Positions 1 to 7,763 of a stretch of 28,617 nt of DNA are shown in pieces. Origin of the DNA: Lachnospiraceae bacterium UBA7225 (lineage in GTDB: Bacteria; Bacillota; Clostridia; Lachnospirales; Lachnospiraceae). Both the position numbers and the translations under genes were made by a program. The notes beneath the pieces were generated by a model. That model had not been told where the DNA came from. It saw nothing but the letters and a program-made list of their open reading frames with translations, and did no database searches. Every line of letters begins with the position of its first letter. Position 1 is the stretch's first letter. Location: NCBI GenBank assembly GCA_002473385.1, contig DKTR01000011.1:6784-35400 (forward strand). The letters run 5' to 3'.

Positions 1-28
1 ACGCTCTATCCAGCTGAGCTAAACGCAC
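1..28 (-). tRNA. tRNA gene, 5' part only (probably tRNA-Arg)
   Basis: Read on the minus strand, the sequence begins with a 7-nt acceptor arm (GTGCGTT), then T8-A9, then a D-arm GCTC-AGCTGGATA-GAGC. This is the normal layout of a tRNA 5' half. The gene runs off the left edge of the window, so the anticodon is not visible. The 5' end resembles clostridial tRNA-Arg genes, but that isotype is from memory and uncertain. A tRNA is much more certain than its identity. Confidence 0.85.
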
Positions 29-189
29 ATATTTGTTTTGTTCGTTCCGAACAGGATATATTCTAACGCAGTTCGATAGGATTGTCAATAGATTTTTTGA
101 AAAATTTAAAAAAAATTCGGCCCATCCGGTACTGCCCGCAGAAGCGGTTCCGGTGAGCTGTAATGACAGGAAGGAAGAGGAGAATGGGA

Positions 190-1383
190 ATGAATCAGAC
201 ACCGGCGGCAAACCGGACACATATTGGATTTTTTGGACGCCGCAATGCGGGAAAATCGAGTGTGGTGAATGCGGTGACGAATCAGGAGCTTGCAGTGGTT
301 TCAGAGGTGCGCGGGACGACAACTGATCCGGTTTACAAAACAATGGAGCTCCTGCCGATGGGGCCGGTCATGATTATAGATACGCCGGGCTACGACGACG
401 AGGGAAGTCTCGGAGAGCTGCGTGTGCGCAGGACAAGGCAGGTACTGAATAAGGCGGACGTGGCGGTACTGGTGGTGGACGCACTGGCAGGTATGTCGGA
501 GGTAGAGAGGGAACTGACGGAGATTTTTGAAAAAAAGGAAATTCCCTATATCATCGCATATAATAAGGCGGATCTTCTGAGAAAAATACCGGAAGCAGGA
601 GAGCATGAAATTTATATCAGCGCCTTGAAGAAAACAAATATTTATGAACTGAAGGAGAGGATAGCCGCCCTCTCAAAAGGGCAGGGGAAGGAAAAACGTC
701 TGGTGGGCGATCTGGTGAAGGCAAATGACTTCGTGGTTCTTGTTACACCAGTCGACAGTGCGGCGCCAAAAGGCCGGCTGATCCTGCCGCAGCAGCAGAC
801 TATCCGCGATTTGCTGGAGAGCGGGGCAGTTTCGATGGTGATACGGGAAACGGAGCTAAAAGAAACACTTGCCGGGCTAAAAAAGAAGCCGGCACTGGTG
901 ATCACGGACAGCCAGGCGTTTGCGAAGGTCTCCGCGGAGACGCCGCCGGATATTTTGCTGACCTCATTTTCCATACTGATGGCACGCTATAAAGGGACAC
1001 TGGAGGCGTCTGTGTGCGGCGCTGCACAGATTTCCCGCCTGCAGGAGAAAGATGCGGTGCTGATCTCGGAAGGCTGCACACATCACCGGCAGTGTGAGGA
1101 TATCGGAACCGTCAAGCTTCCGCGGTGGCTGCGGGAATTTACCGGCAGAAATCTAAAGCTTACCTTCACCTCGGGCACAGAATTTCCGGAAGATTTGTCG
1201 ACATACCGGTTGATTATTCACTGCGGAGGGTGTATGCTAAATGAGCGGGAGATGCGGTATCGCATGCAGACCGCGCTGGATGCAGGCGTGCCTGTCACGA
1301 ATTACGGGACAGCGATTGCCTATATGAACGGCATTCTAAAGAGAAGTCTGGCAGTGCTGCCGGACATTCAAAAATTAATTTAA
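190..1383 (+). CDS. hydF: [FeFe] hydrogenase H-cluster maturation GTPase HydF
   Basis: HydF is the GTPase scaffold that receives the diiron subcluster assembled by HydE and HydG and passes it to apo-hydrogenase in the cytoplasm. The 397-residue product has an N-terminal GTPase domain: P-loop GRRNAGKS at 16-23, DTPG at 64-67, NKAD at 125-128 and SALK near 144. The C-terminal cluster-binding motif is complete, with C296-x-H298 and then H344-C345-x-x-C348. In-frame ATGs also occur at 163 and 184. The one at 190 is chosen because AGGAG at 178-182 lies 7 nt upstream, and because the protein then begins a few residues before the conserved HIGFFGRRNAGKS. The SseB-domain gene follows after 14 nt. hydG lies 1.8 kb downstream, but hydE is absent from the window. 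Confidence 0.95.
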   Translation: MNQTPAANRTHIGFFGRRNAGKSSVVNAVTNQELAVVSEVRGTTTDPVYKTMELLPMGPVMIIDTPGYDDEGSLGELRVRRTRQVLNKADVAVLVVDALAGMSEVERELTEIFEKKEIPYIIAYNKADLLRKIPEAGEHEIYISALKKTNIYELKERIAALSKGQGKEKRLVGDLVKANDFVVLVTPVDSAAPKGRLILPQQQTIRDLLESGAVSMVIRETELKETLAGLKKKPALVITDSQAFAKVSAETPPDILLTSFSILMARYKGTLEASVCGAAQISRLQEKDAVLISEGCTHHRQCEDIGTVKLPRWLREFTGRNLKLTFTSGTEFPEDLSTYRLIIHCGGCMLNEREMRYRMQTALDAGVPVTNYGTAIAYMNGILKRSLAVLPDIQKLI

Positions 1384-1397
1384 GTGAGGAACGTAAC

Positions 1398-2339
1398 ATG
1401 ACAAACACGAAACAGGAAGAATTAAAGAAACTACTGGTATCTGCTGATTTTAAAGAGGAAAGCTATGAGAGCCTGCCTGTGCAGGAGCTGATCATCCTGA
1501 AAAATTCGGCAGCGTCCATGAAGGAAAAAAATTTGAAGGTAAAGCAGGCAGCGCTGTTTTTTACGAAGAGGGAAGAGTTTTTTTACCATCTGGTACTGCG
1601 CCGTCTGCAGAAAATAGAAGCAATGTATGCTTTGTTTACTAAGGCGACCAATCTGCCATATGTATATTGTGATCCGGATACCTGCAACGACCAGGTATGG
1701 ATCTTCAGCGAAGAATCTTTTGCTAAGAAGAGTGCTTTAAAAGAGATGCAGAACAAACGCGAGCTGTTGGTTGTAAAGCTGGAAAATAAGCAGTTCCTTC
1801 CATTCTATATGAGTCTGTTTGGGATGGGGGTAAACGAGCTTCTGCTGGATGGCTGTGTCAACAAGCTGGCAATTGAACTGGAGACACTTGTGCGCAAGCC
1901 AGACTATTCCAGGCTCCCGCCGGAGAAGCAGCCGGTATCCAACCCGGAGCTGCAGCTTACTGCTATTTATTTCGCACAGGAGCGCAGCATGCCGGAGGAA
2001 ATCCGTGACAACAGCAGTCTGCGCGACCTGGAGGAGGAAATGCTGGTGAACCTGCATCGTGGAAAGCTGCTGATGCCGGTACAGGTGCCGCAGGAGAGCG
2101 GTGAGAAGGTGCAGGCACAGGATATGAAGCTGCCGCTTCTGAAACTGCCGAACGGAAATGCTTATCATCCGATCTGCACCGATCCGAACGAATTCCAGAA
2201 ATTCAATCTGAAAAAAGAATTCCGCGCAATCACGATCGACTGCGCGAAGCTGCATCAGATGATCAATAAAGAAGTAAAGGGCATTATTCTGAATCCGGCG
2301 AGTGTGCGCCTTGCCATCCCGAAGGAGAAACTGGGCTAG
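1398..2339 (+). CDS. SseB N-terminal domain protein
   Basis: This 313-residue soluble protein has no signal peptide or membrane segment. The second half, from about residue 180 to the end, resembles the SseB N-terminal domain. That domain is found in many Firmicute proteins of unknown role and in the enterobacterial rhodanese enhancer SseB. The ending, with NPASVRLAIPKEKL, matches the usual end of the domain. The N-terminal half is helical and charged and I do not recognise it. A ribosome binding site (GAGGA) precedes the ATG, and the gene is 14 nt behind hydF, so co-transcription is likely. Its TAG stop lies in a CTAG tetranucleotide shared with the stop of the convergent ttcA-like gene. Function unknown. 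Confidence 0.75.
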   Translation: MTNTKQEELKKLLVSADFKEESYESLPVQELIILKNSAASMKEKNLKVKQAALFFTKREEFFYHLVLRRLQKIEAMYALFTKATNLPYVYCDPDTCNDQVWIFSEESFAKKSALKEMQNKRELLVVKLENKQFLPFYMSLFGMGVNELLLDGCVNKLAIELETLVRKPDYSRLPPEKQPVSNPELQLTAIYFAQERSMPEEIRDNSSLRDLEEEMLVNLHRGKLLMPVQVPQESGEKVQAQDMKLPLLKLPNGNAYHPICTDPNEFQKFNLKKEFRAITIDCAKLHQMINKEVKGIILNPASVRLAIPKEKLG

Positions 2340-3073
2340 ATCCTGTCGCGCCGGACTCTCTCTGGCCAGCCGGAGATATTTCCGTTCAGAATGGCGGAAA
2401 ACATGCGCTCCTTGACACCGGGAAAATCCTGGTTGAGCTGGCGCAGCAGATTTTTTGCATATTCACGTTTGGTATAGCCATCTGCCGGGCAGCGGCTTTT
2501 TGCCACCGGCAGATGGTATTTATTTTGAAAACCGATCACATCCGCTTCCGATACAAACATCAGCGGGCGGATAACAGTCAGATCCATGCGGTCCAGATAG
2601 GTGCGGGGGGAAAAGGAGTGGAAGCGTCCCTCAAAGATAAGTGAGAGCAGCATAGTCTCGATAATATCATCTTTGTGGTGTGCATATGCTACCTTGTTGC
2701 AGCCGCGGTCTTTGACAACATCATTAAGTGCGCCCTTGCGCATTTTGGCGCAGAGTGAGCAGGGATTGCTTTCCTTCCGCTGCTCAAAGATAATGGAGGC
2801 AATTTCTGTTTTTACGATGGTGTAGGGGACCTCCAGTTCCCGGCAGAGCGCTTCGATGGCGGTCGTGTCGAATCCGGGATGACCGAGGTCGACTGTGACT
2901 GCCTCCAGCTCGAAGTGCTTTGGATAGAAGCGACGAAGTCCCTGAAGGGCATAGAGCAGCGTCAGACTGTCCTTTCCGCCGGATATGCCGACTGCGATGC
3001 GGTCTCCTTCGTCGATCATCTGGTATTCATCAATAGCTTTTCTTGTCAGACTGTATAATTGCTGAAGCTTCAT
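2336..3073 (-). CDS. ttcA: TtcA-like tRNA 2-thiocytidine synthetase (PP-loop ATPase)
   Basis: This family adenylates a tRNA base and replaces oxygen with sulfur using an Fe-S cluster; TtcA makes 2-thiocytidine-32. The 245-residue product has the PP-loop SGGKDS at 31-36, a CxxC (C105, C108) and a further cysteine at C195 in SRCPADG. This agrees with the three cysteines that hold the TtcA [4Fe-4S] cluster. A histidine-rich AHHKDD segment follows the CxxC. The length and the missing C-terminal domain argue against TilS. The gene converges on the SseB-domain gene, sharing CTAG at 2336-2339, and is divergent from hydG. A close sigma-A promoter lies at 3113-3142. Family assignment is firm; the exact tRNA target is inferred. 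Confidence 0.85.
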   Translation of the reverse strand: MKLQQLYSLTRKAIDEYQMIDEGDRIAVGISGGKDSLTLLYALQGLRRFYPKHFELEAVTVDLGHPGFDTTAIEALCRELEVPYTIVKTEIASIIFEQRKESNPCSLCAKMRKGALNDVVKDRGCNKVAYAHHKDDIIETMLLSLIFEGRFHSFSPRTYLDRMDLTVIRPLMFVSEADVIGFQNKYHLPVAKSRCPADGYTKREYAKNLLRQLNQDFPGVKERMFSAILNGNISGWPERVRRDRI

Positions 3074-3112
3074 TGCAGTGCGCTCCTTTAATGTTTTCGT
3101 ATTCTTCCGTTA

Positions 3113-3142
3113 GTTATAGCACAGGGGGTGCCTGTGTGTCAA
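3113..3142 (-). promoter_or_regulatory. Promoter of the ttcA-like gene, with an internal inverted repeat
   Basis: Minus strand: TTGACA (3142-3137), an 18-nt spacer, then TATAAC (3118-3113) preceded by TG one base upstream (extended -10). The transcript would start about 35 nt before the ATG. The spacer holds the inverted repeat CACAGG-N5-CCTGTG (3120-3136), positioned like a repressor operator. Confidence 0.7.
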
Positions 3143-3158
3143 TCAGAGGAAATTTTGA

Positions 3159-3187
3159 TTGTAGCCTTTTCCGATTTGTGCTATTCT
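3159..3187 (+). promoter_or_regulatory. Probable hydG promoter
   Basis: Plus strand: TTGTAG (3159-3164), 17-nt spacer, TATTCT (3182-3187) with an extended -10 TG just upstream. It lies 30 nt before the hydG start, so the leader would be very short. The hexamers are imperfect, so confidence is moderate. Confidence 0.45.
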
Positions 3188-3216
3188 TTATGTTAGAATA
3201 TTCAGGAGGGATAGGG

Positions 3217-4635
3217 ATGTATAATCCAAAATCAATGGTGGCTGAGGAATTTATCAGTCACGAGGAAATTTTAGAGACACTGGAGTATGCCGAAAAGCAT
3301 AAAGCAGACGCAGCCTTGATCCAGCAGATCATTGAGAAGGCAAAAGAGCGCAGAGGGCTGTCCCACCGGGAGGCAATGGTGCTGCTCGACTGCGGGATTG
3401 AAGAGAAGAATCAGCAGATTTACGCGCTTGCCGAGCAGATCAAGAAGGATTTTTACGGTAACCGTATCGTGATGTTTGCGCCGCTGTATCTGTCCAATTA
3501 CTGCATTAACGGCTGTGTGTACTGCCCGTACCATCTGAAAAACAAGCATATTGCGCGCAAAAAGCTCTCGCAGGAGGATATCCGCAGGGAAGTGATCGCG
3601 CTACAGGATATGGGGCATAAGCGTCTGGCACTGGAGACCGGAGAAGATCCGGTGAATAATCCGATCGAGTATGTGCTGGAGAGTATTAAAACAATTTACA
3701 GTATTAAGCATAAAAACGGCGCTATCCGCCGCGTAAATGTCAATATTGCGGCGACGACGGTGGAAAACTACCGTAAGCTGAAGGAAGCCGGTATCGGGAC
3801 GTATATTTTGTTCCAGGAGACTTACAATAAGGAGAGCTATGAAAAGCTGCATCCGACGGGACCGAAGCACAATTATGCTTACCATACTGAGGCGATGGAC
3901 CGTGCGATGGAGGGAGGCATTGATGATGTGGGTATCGGAGTGCTGTTTGGTCTGGAACTGTACCGCTACGAGTTCGCCGGCTTACTGATGCATGCGGAAC
4001 ATCTGGAGGCAGTACACGGCGTCGGGCCGCATACGATCAGTGTGCCGCGTATTCGTCACGCAGACGATATCGACGCAGACTCCTTTGACAACGGTATTGA
4101 CGACGATATTTTTGCAAAGCTGGTGGCATGTATCCGCATTGCAGTGCCGTATACGGGCATGATTATTTCTACACGTGAGAGCCGGCAATGCCGCGAGCGT
4201 GTGCTGCATCTGGGAATTTCGCAGATCAGCGGAGCCTCCCGCACGAGTGTGGGCGGTTATCAGACGCCGGAGCCGGAGGAGGAAAATTCAGCGCAGTTTG
4301 ATGTCAGTGACAACCGCTCCCTGGACGAGGTTGTAAACTGGCTGATGCGCCTTGGCTATATCCCCAGCTTCTGCACGGCATGTTACCGCGAGGGCAGGAC
4401 GGGTGATCGTTTTATGAGCCTTTGTAAGAGCGGTCAGATTCAGAACTGCTGTCATCCGAATGCACTGATGACGCTAAAGGAGTATCTGGTGGATTATGCT
4501 TCAGAGGATACAAGGCGCATTGGTGAACGGCTGATCGCGGAAGAGATTGAGAAAGTGCCGCGGGAGAAGAACCGCGAAATCGCCAGACATAATCTGGCAG
4601 AGATAGAGAAGGGAAAGCGCGATTTCCGTTTCTGA
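3217..4635 (+). CDS. hydG: [FeFe] hydrogenase maturase HydG (radical SAM tyrosine lyase)
   Basis: HydG cleaves tyrosine with S-adenosylmethionine chemistry to give p-cresol, CO and CN- for the H-cluster diiron unit. The 472-residue product carries the radical-SAM motif CX3CX2C (C96, C100, C103) and the C-terminal auxiliary cluster motif CX2CX22C (C386, C389, C412), which separates HydG from ThiH. The frame is open from 3043, but the ATG at 3217 has AGGAGGG 6 nt upstream and gives the normal family length, so the upstream part is not translated. The gene is divergent from the ttcA-like gene and is followed after 66 nt by a dipeptidase gene. Its product works with HydF, encoded 1.8 kb upstream. 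Confidence 0.96.
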   Translation: MYNPKSMVAEEFISHEEILETLEYAEKHKADAALIQQIIEKAKERRGLSHREAMVLLDCGIEEKNQQIYALAEQIKKDFYGNRIVMFAPLYLSNYCINGCVYCPYHLKNKHIARKKLSQEDIRREVIALQDMGHKRLALETGEDPVNNPIEYVLESIKTIYSIKHKNGAIRRVNVNIAATTVENYRKLKEAGIGTYILFQETYNKESYEKLHPTGPKHNYAYHTEAMDRAMEGGIDDVGIGVLFGLELYRYEFAGLLMHAEHLEAVHGVGPHTISVPRIRHADDIDADSFDNGIDDDIFAKLVACIRIAVPYTGMIISTRESRQCRERVLHLGISQISGASRTSVGGYQTPEPEEENSAQFDVSDNRSLDEVVNWLMRLGYIPSFCTACYREGRTGDRFMSLCKSGQIQNCCHPNALMTLKEYLVDYASEDTRRIGERLIAEEIEKVPREKNREIARHNLAEIEKGKRDFRF

Positions 4636-4701
4636 TAAATATGTCCCGGCGAAGACGGCGGGGCTTGAAAAAGAAAATAATATTTTGGAGGAAAATAAGC
4701 A

Positions 4702-6102
4702 ATGCAAAAACAGATTGACGCATTTATTGACAGCCATCAGGAGGAAATGCTGGAGGATCTGAAAGCCCTGGTGCGTATTAACAGTGTCCGCGGGGAGGAA
4801 AAGCCCGGTAAGCCTTACGGGGATGGTCCAGCAGAGGTGCTTGCGGCTGTGCAGAAGATGATTGCAGGCTACGGTTTTACGGCGAAAAATTACGATAATT
4901 ATGTGGTGACAGGAGATTTTAGTGATCAGGAAAAGCAGCTTGACATTCTCGCACATCTGGATGTGGTTCCGGTTACGGAAGACTGGACGGTCACGCAGCC
5001 GTTTGACCCGGTCATTATTGACGGGAAAATTTACGGGCGCGGTACGGCGGATGATAAAGGACCGGCGATTGCGGCACTTTACGCAATGCGCGCGATTAAG
5101 GAATGCGGTGTGGCGCTTTCGAAAAATGTGCGTCTGATTCTTGGCTCCGATGAGGAGTGCGGTTCCAGTGATCTTGAATACTATTACAGCATCGAGCAGG
5201 AGGCCCCGATGAGCTTTACACCGGATGCAGATTTTCCGGTAATTAATATTGAAAAAGGGCGTCTTGCAAAATCCTTTACGGCGGACTTCGCGCGGGAGAG
5301 GGCGGAGAAAGGCGGGCGTGTGCTTGCTTTCCACGGCGGCGATAAGGTAAACGTGGTTCCGGCAAATGCGTGGGCATGTGTGGCAGGCGTTTCCATGGAA
5401 GAGGTACAGACGGCGATCGCCAGGGATACGAGCGGCGTAAAATTTACGGCGGAGACAGATGAAGCGGGCATACGGATTCTGGCAAAGGGTGCTGCCGGTC
5501 ACGCTTCCACGCCGGAGGTCGGGAAAAATGCGATTTGTGCGCTTCTTGTGCTTCTTAGACAGCTTCCGCTTGGCGATGATGCACAGAATAATGCGCTGAA
5601 GGCAGTTTCTGAGCTTTTCCCGTATGGTGATTTCTGCGGCAGAGCGCTTGGCATCGAGATGGAGGATACGATTTCCGGTAAGATCACCGTGAATCTTGGT
5701 GTACTGGATTTTGACAGTGCCTCCCTGAAGGGAACCTTTGACAGCCGCGTGCCAATTTGCGGGGACGACAGCAATGTAACGGCAGTAGTGGCAGCCGGAA
5801 TGCAGGAAAAGGGACTGACATTGGAAGAAGGAGCTATGACACCGCCGCACCATGTGCCGGCGGAGAGTGAATTTGTGCAGACACTGCTGGCGAGCTACGA
5901 AAAATACAGTGGTATGAAGGGGGAGCCGCGTGCGATCGGCGGCGGCACCTATGTGCATGATCTGGAGCGTGGCGTGGCATTTGGATGCATGAGCGATGAT
6001 GTCGACAATCACATGCATGGGGACGATGAATTTATGCTGGTGGACGTGCTGGTGATGAGTGCGAAAATCTTCGCGGACGCGATCTGTAAGCTTTGCAGAT
6101 AG
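4702..6102 (+). CDS. pepV: PepV-type dipeptidase (M20 family, Sapep)
   Basis: This is a cytoplasmic di-zinc peptidase that hydrolyses dipeptides with broad specificity, an end step of peptide use. The 466-residue length fits PepV. Metal ligands and catalytic residues are visible in order: H85 and D87 (HLD), D117 in GTADDKGP, E151/E152 in SDEECGS, D175 in TPDADFP, and a C-terminal histidine in NHMHGDDE. The inserted lid domain that marks PepV lies between about residues 185 and 380. The ATG has GGAGG about 10 nt upstream. It may be co-transcribed with hydG. Transcription should end at the strong hairpin at 6126-6158. A 505-codon open frame on the opposite strand across this gene is a shadow. 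Confidence 0.92.
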   Translation: MQKQIDAFIDSHQEEMLEDLKALVRINSVRGEEKPGKPYGDGPAEVLAAVQKMIAGYGFTAKNYDNYVVTGDFSDQEKQLDILAHLDVVPVTEDWTVTQPFDPVIIDGKIYGRGTADDKGPAIAALYAMRAIKECGVALSKNVRLILGSDEECGSSDLEYYYSIEQEAPMSFTPDADFPVINIEKGRLAKSFTADFARERAEKGGRVLAFHGGDKVNVVPANAWACVAGVSMEEVQTAIARDTSGVKFTAETDEAGIRILAKGAAGHASTPEVGKNAICALLVLLRQLPLGDDAQNNALKAVSELFPYGDFCGRALGIEMEDTISGKITVNLGVLDFDSASLKGTFDSRVPICGDDSNVTAVVAAGMQEKGLTLEEGAMTPPHHVPAESEFVQTLLASYEKYSGMKGEPRAIGGGTYVHDLERGVAFGCMSDDVDNHMHGDDEFMLVDVLVMSAKIFADAICKLCR

Positions 6103-6125
6103 GAATGGCAGATAGTGGTCTGTAA

Positions 6126-6158
6126 AAAAGCAGCAGGGTTTAAAACCCTGCTGCTTTT
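6126..6158. terminator. Bidirectional terminator between pepV and the DUF4358 gene
   Basis: A perfect 16-bp inverted repeat (6126-6141 and 6143-6158) has A4 and T4 at its ends, so each strand has a GC stem followed by T residues. It starts 24 nt after the pepV stop. Its right arm encodes the last residues (KAAGF) of the minus-strand lipoprotein, and the stop codon of that gene (6140-6142) lies at the centre of the hairpin. Confidence 0.85.
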
Positions 6159-6604
6159 AATATGTCCTCTGCTTTTGCCGTATCGTCCGGCACACAATAA
6201 ACGACGTAGCTTCCGGCGGATTTAATGATCGCCGTATCAAGCTTTGCCGCTTCCGGCGCATTATAATCTGCAAACAGACTGGATTGATTCTTTGCGCGTG
6301 TCTTAAAGAGTTCCTCTGCCTCGGATACGTAATCGCTGCTGCTGCATTTTACGATAGCGATCTCTCCGGCATATGCCCCGGAATTGAGATAAGCGATGCT
6401 CTCATCTACTTTCTCCATATCAACGAAGAAAGTGGAAGCGAAGATATCAGAGGAAACCTCTGCCACCTCGCTGGTGATCGATTCCTGCAGATCGGCAGCG
6501 AGCTTCTTGACATCTACCGTTACCTCATCGGATTTTTTGCCGCAGGCAGTCAGTGCAAAAACCAGCACCATCGCGGTCAGACAAAGCATGATTCTTTTTT
6601 TCAT
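6140..6604 (-). CDS. DUF4358-type lipoprotein
   Basis: This 154-residue secreted protein has a lipoprotein signal peptide: MKKR, a hydrophobic stretch at residues 5-19, then the lipobox LTAC with the lipidated cysteine at C21. The mature part has no cysteine pair of note and matches the small DUF4358 family of Lachnospiraceae lipoproteins by recognition. An upstream in-frame ATG at 6631 lacks a ribosome binding site. The ATG at 6604 has AAGGAG about 10 nt upstream and begins at the signal peptide. It lies 42 nt behind the SGNH hydrolase gene in the same direction, which suggests one operon and a shared extracytoplasmic role. The biochemical function is unknown. Confidence 0.8.
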   Translation of the reverse strand: MKKRIMLCLTAMVLVFALTACGKKSDEVTVDVKKLAADLQESITSEVAEVSSDIFASTFFVDMEKVDESIAYLNSGAYAGEIAIVKCSSSDYVSEAEELFKTRAKNQSSLFADYNAPEAAKLDTAIIKSAGSYVVYCVPDDTAKAEDILKAAGF

Positions 6605-6646
6605 AATTTTTAAACTCCTTTTCCTTTGCATATTTAATCTGGGAAA

Positions 6647-7609
6647 TTATACTGTTGGGATATAATGTGTTTTCGTGTAATCCAGCCACTTGCCGCAGTA
6701 TTCCTGATCCAGATGAATGCCGTCCGGGGAAGCGCCGGAAACAAGAGAGTGCGTGCCGTCCGAGAGTACCTCATTCAGATTTATGTAGTGATAGCCCTCT
6801 TCCTTGCATAGTTCCATAATTTTCAGATTGATGGTATCTACATTCTCATTGTTTACATAGTCGCCGGTCGTCACCAGCGGTTCATCCACGTAGATGACAG
6901 AGTACACATAAACGATTGGATCGGCGGAGGAAGAACGCGTCTTGATATCATTTAATACATTGCGGTAGGATTCTTTTACGTCGTCCATATTGTATGCGCC
7001 CAGCTCGTTCGTGCCCAGCATCATATAAATTTTTGAAAAATTAATATTTTTCAGTGCATCCATGACGAGCATATTGCCCTGCGATGTTGCAATCTGCGCA
7101 TCCGTATAAAAATTCTCCAGTTCCATGCCGACTGCTGTCACAAAGCTGCCCCTGGTAATGCCGGAAAAATTGCGGAAGCCCTCCATACGGGAGTCCCCGA
7201 TAAATACGGCATCTTCAAAGTAGGAATCGTCCAGTGCGACTGCCTGTTCCGGCACCACGATATCCATATATGTTTCACCGCCGTCCGGGATGCCATTTTC
7301 ACGACCGAGACTGTCAGCCGGAGCCTCAGTTAATTTTTCTGTCTCTTTTTCCGAAGGAGCTTCTGACGAGACATCTGTTGCTGTCTCCTGGTTTTCGGTT
7401 TCCTTTGCTTCGGTATCCAGAAGATTGGCGCTGGCAAAGACCTCCAGTTCTTCACGTTGGATTCGTTCCTGAATATTTTCGCGCGCAAATAAGCTAATCA
7501 GACTTTTCCCCTCAAAAACAACCAGGACGAGAACGATTAGCGTCAAGACATTTATAATAAGACCGCTGCGGCGCTGCTGCCGTGTGGGCCTTTTTTTCTT
7601 TTGTTCCAT
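6647..7609 (-). CDS. Membrane-anchored SGNH/GDSL-type hydrolase
   Basis: SGNH hydrolases remove or transfer acyl groups, often acetyl groups on sugars. The 320-residue product has a basic N-terminus, one membrane segment at about 17-33, a Glu/Thr/Ser-rich low-complexity linker at about 55-105, and an extracellular catalytic domain. The block I serine is S140 in GDSR. Block III reads GTNE (199-202), and block V is D296-x-x-H299 in DGIHL. The glycine in block II is not certain. The gene is divergent from the MBOAT gene 155 bp away and leads the DUF4358 gene. With MBOAT and DHHW neighbours, a role in acetylating a surface polysaccharide is the most likely reading; the actual substrate cannot be seen. 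Confidence 0.85.
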   Translation of the reverse strand: MEQKKKRPTRQQRRSGLIINVLTLIVLVLVVFEGKSLISLFARENIQERIQREELEVFASANLLDTEAKETENQETATDVSSEAPSEKETEKLTEAPADSLGRENGIPDGGETYMDIVVPEQAVALDDSYFEDAVFIGDSRMEGFRNFSGITRGSFVTAVGMELENFYTDAQIATSQGNMLVMDALKNINFSKIYMMLGTNELGAYNMDDVKESYRNVLNDIKTRSSSADPIVYVYSVIYVDEPLVTTGDYVNNENVDTINLKIMELCKEEGYHYINLNEVLSDGTHSLVSGASPDGIHLDQEYCGKWLDYTKTHYIPTV

Positions 7610-7653
7610 TGATTCCCCTCATTCTATAATATATCCCCGATAATATTCCCTTT

Positions 7654-7675
7654 GATAAAAAAGTTGTTTTTTATC
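7654..7675. repeat. AT-rich 9-bp inverted repeat in a divergent promoter region
   Basis: GATAAAAAA (7654-7662) and TTTTTTATC (7667-7675) form a perfect repeat around GTTG. The right half overlaps the -35 of the MBOAT promoter. It could be an operator or a weak A/T hairpin; the sequence alone does not decide. Confidence 0.45.
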
Positions 7676-7692
7676 TTACTCTATTATATAAT
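7664..7692 (+). promoter_or_regulatory. Promoter of the MBOAT-DHHW unit
   Basis: TTGTTT (7664-7669), a 17-nt spacer, and consensus TATAAT (7687-7692) lie 72 nt before the MBOAT start. The spacing and -10 are ideal, and this is the only good candidate in the gap. Confidence 0.65.
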
Positions 7693-7763
7693 AAATGCGG
7701 TAATTGTAAATAGGTTTTCGAAGAAAAAAACAAAAATTATATTTCCTAGATGGGAGCAGAAGA

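Noticed and set aside
3043..3216. N-terminal extension of hydG
   Set aside because: The frame is open, but the sequence does not match HydG, would cross the ttcA-like promoter, and the good ribosome binding site belongs to the ATG at 3217.
4636..4701. Terminator between hydG and pepV
   Set aside because: The GC-rich stretch CCCGGCG...CGGCGGGG does not pair well beyond four bases and no T-tract follows.
4501..6018. 505-codon open frame on the minus strand
   Set aside because: It is the antisense of pepV. The translation is rich in His, Cys and Arg with no recognisable domain and no ribosome binding site, whereas the plus strand encodes a complete M20 peptidase.
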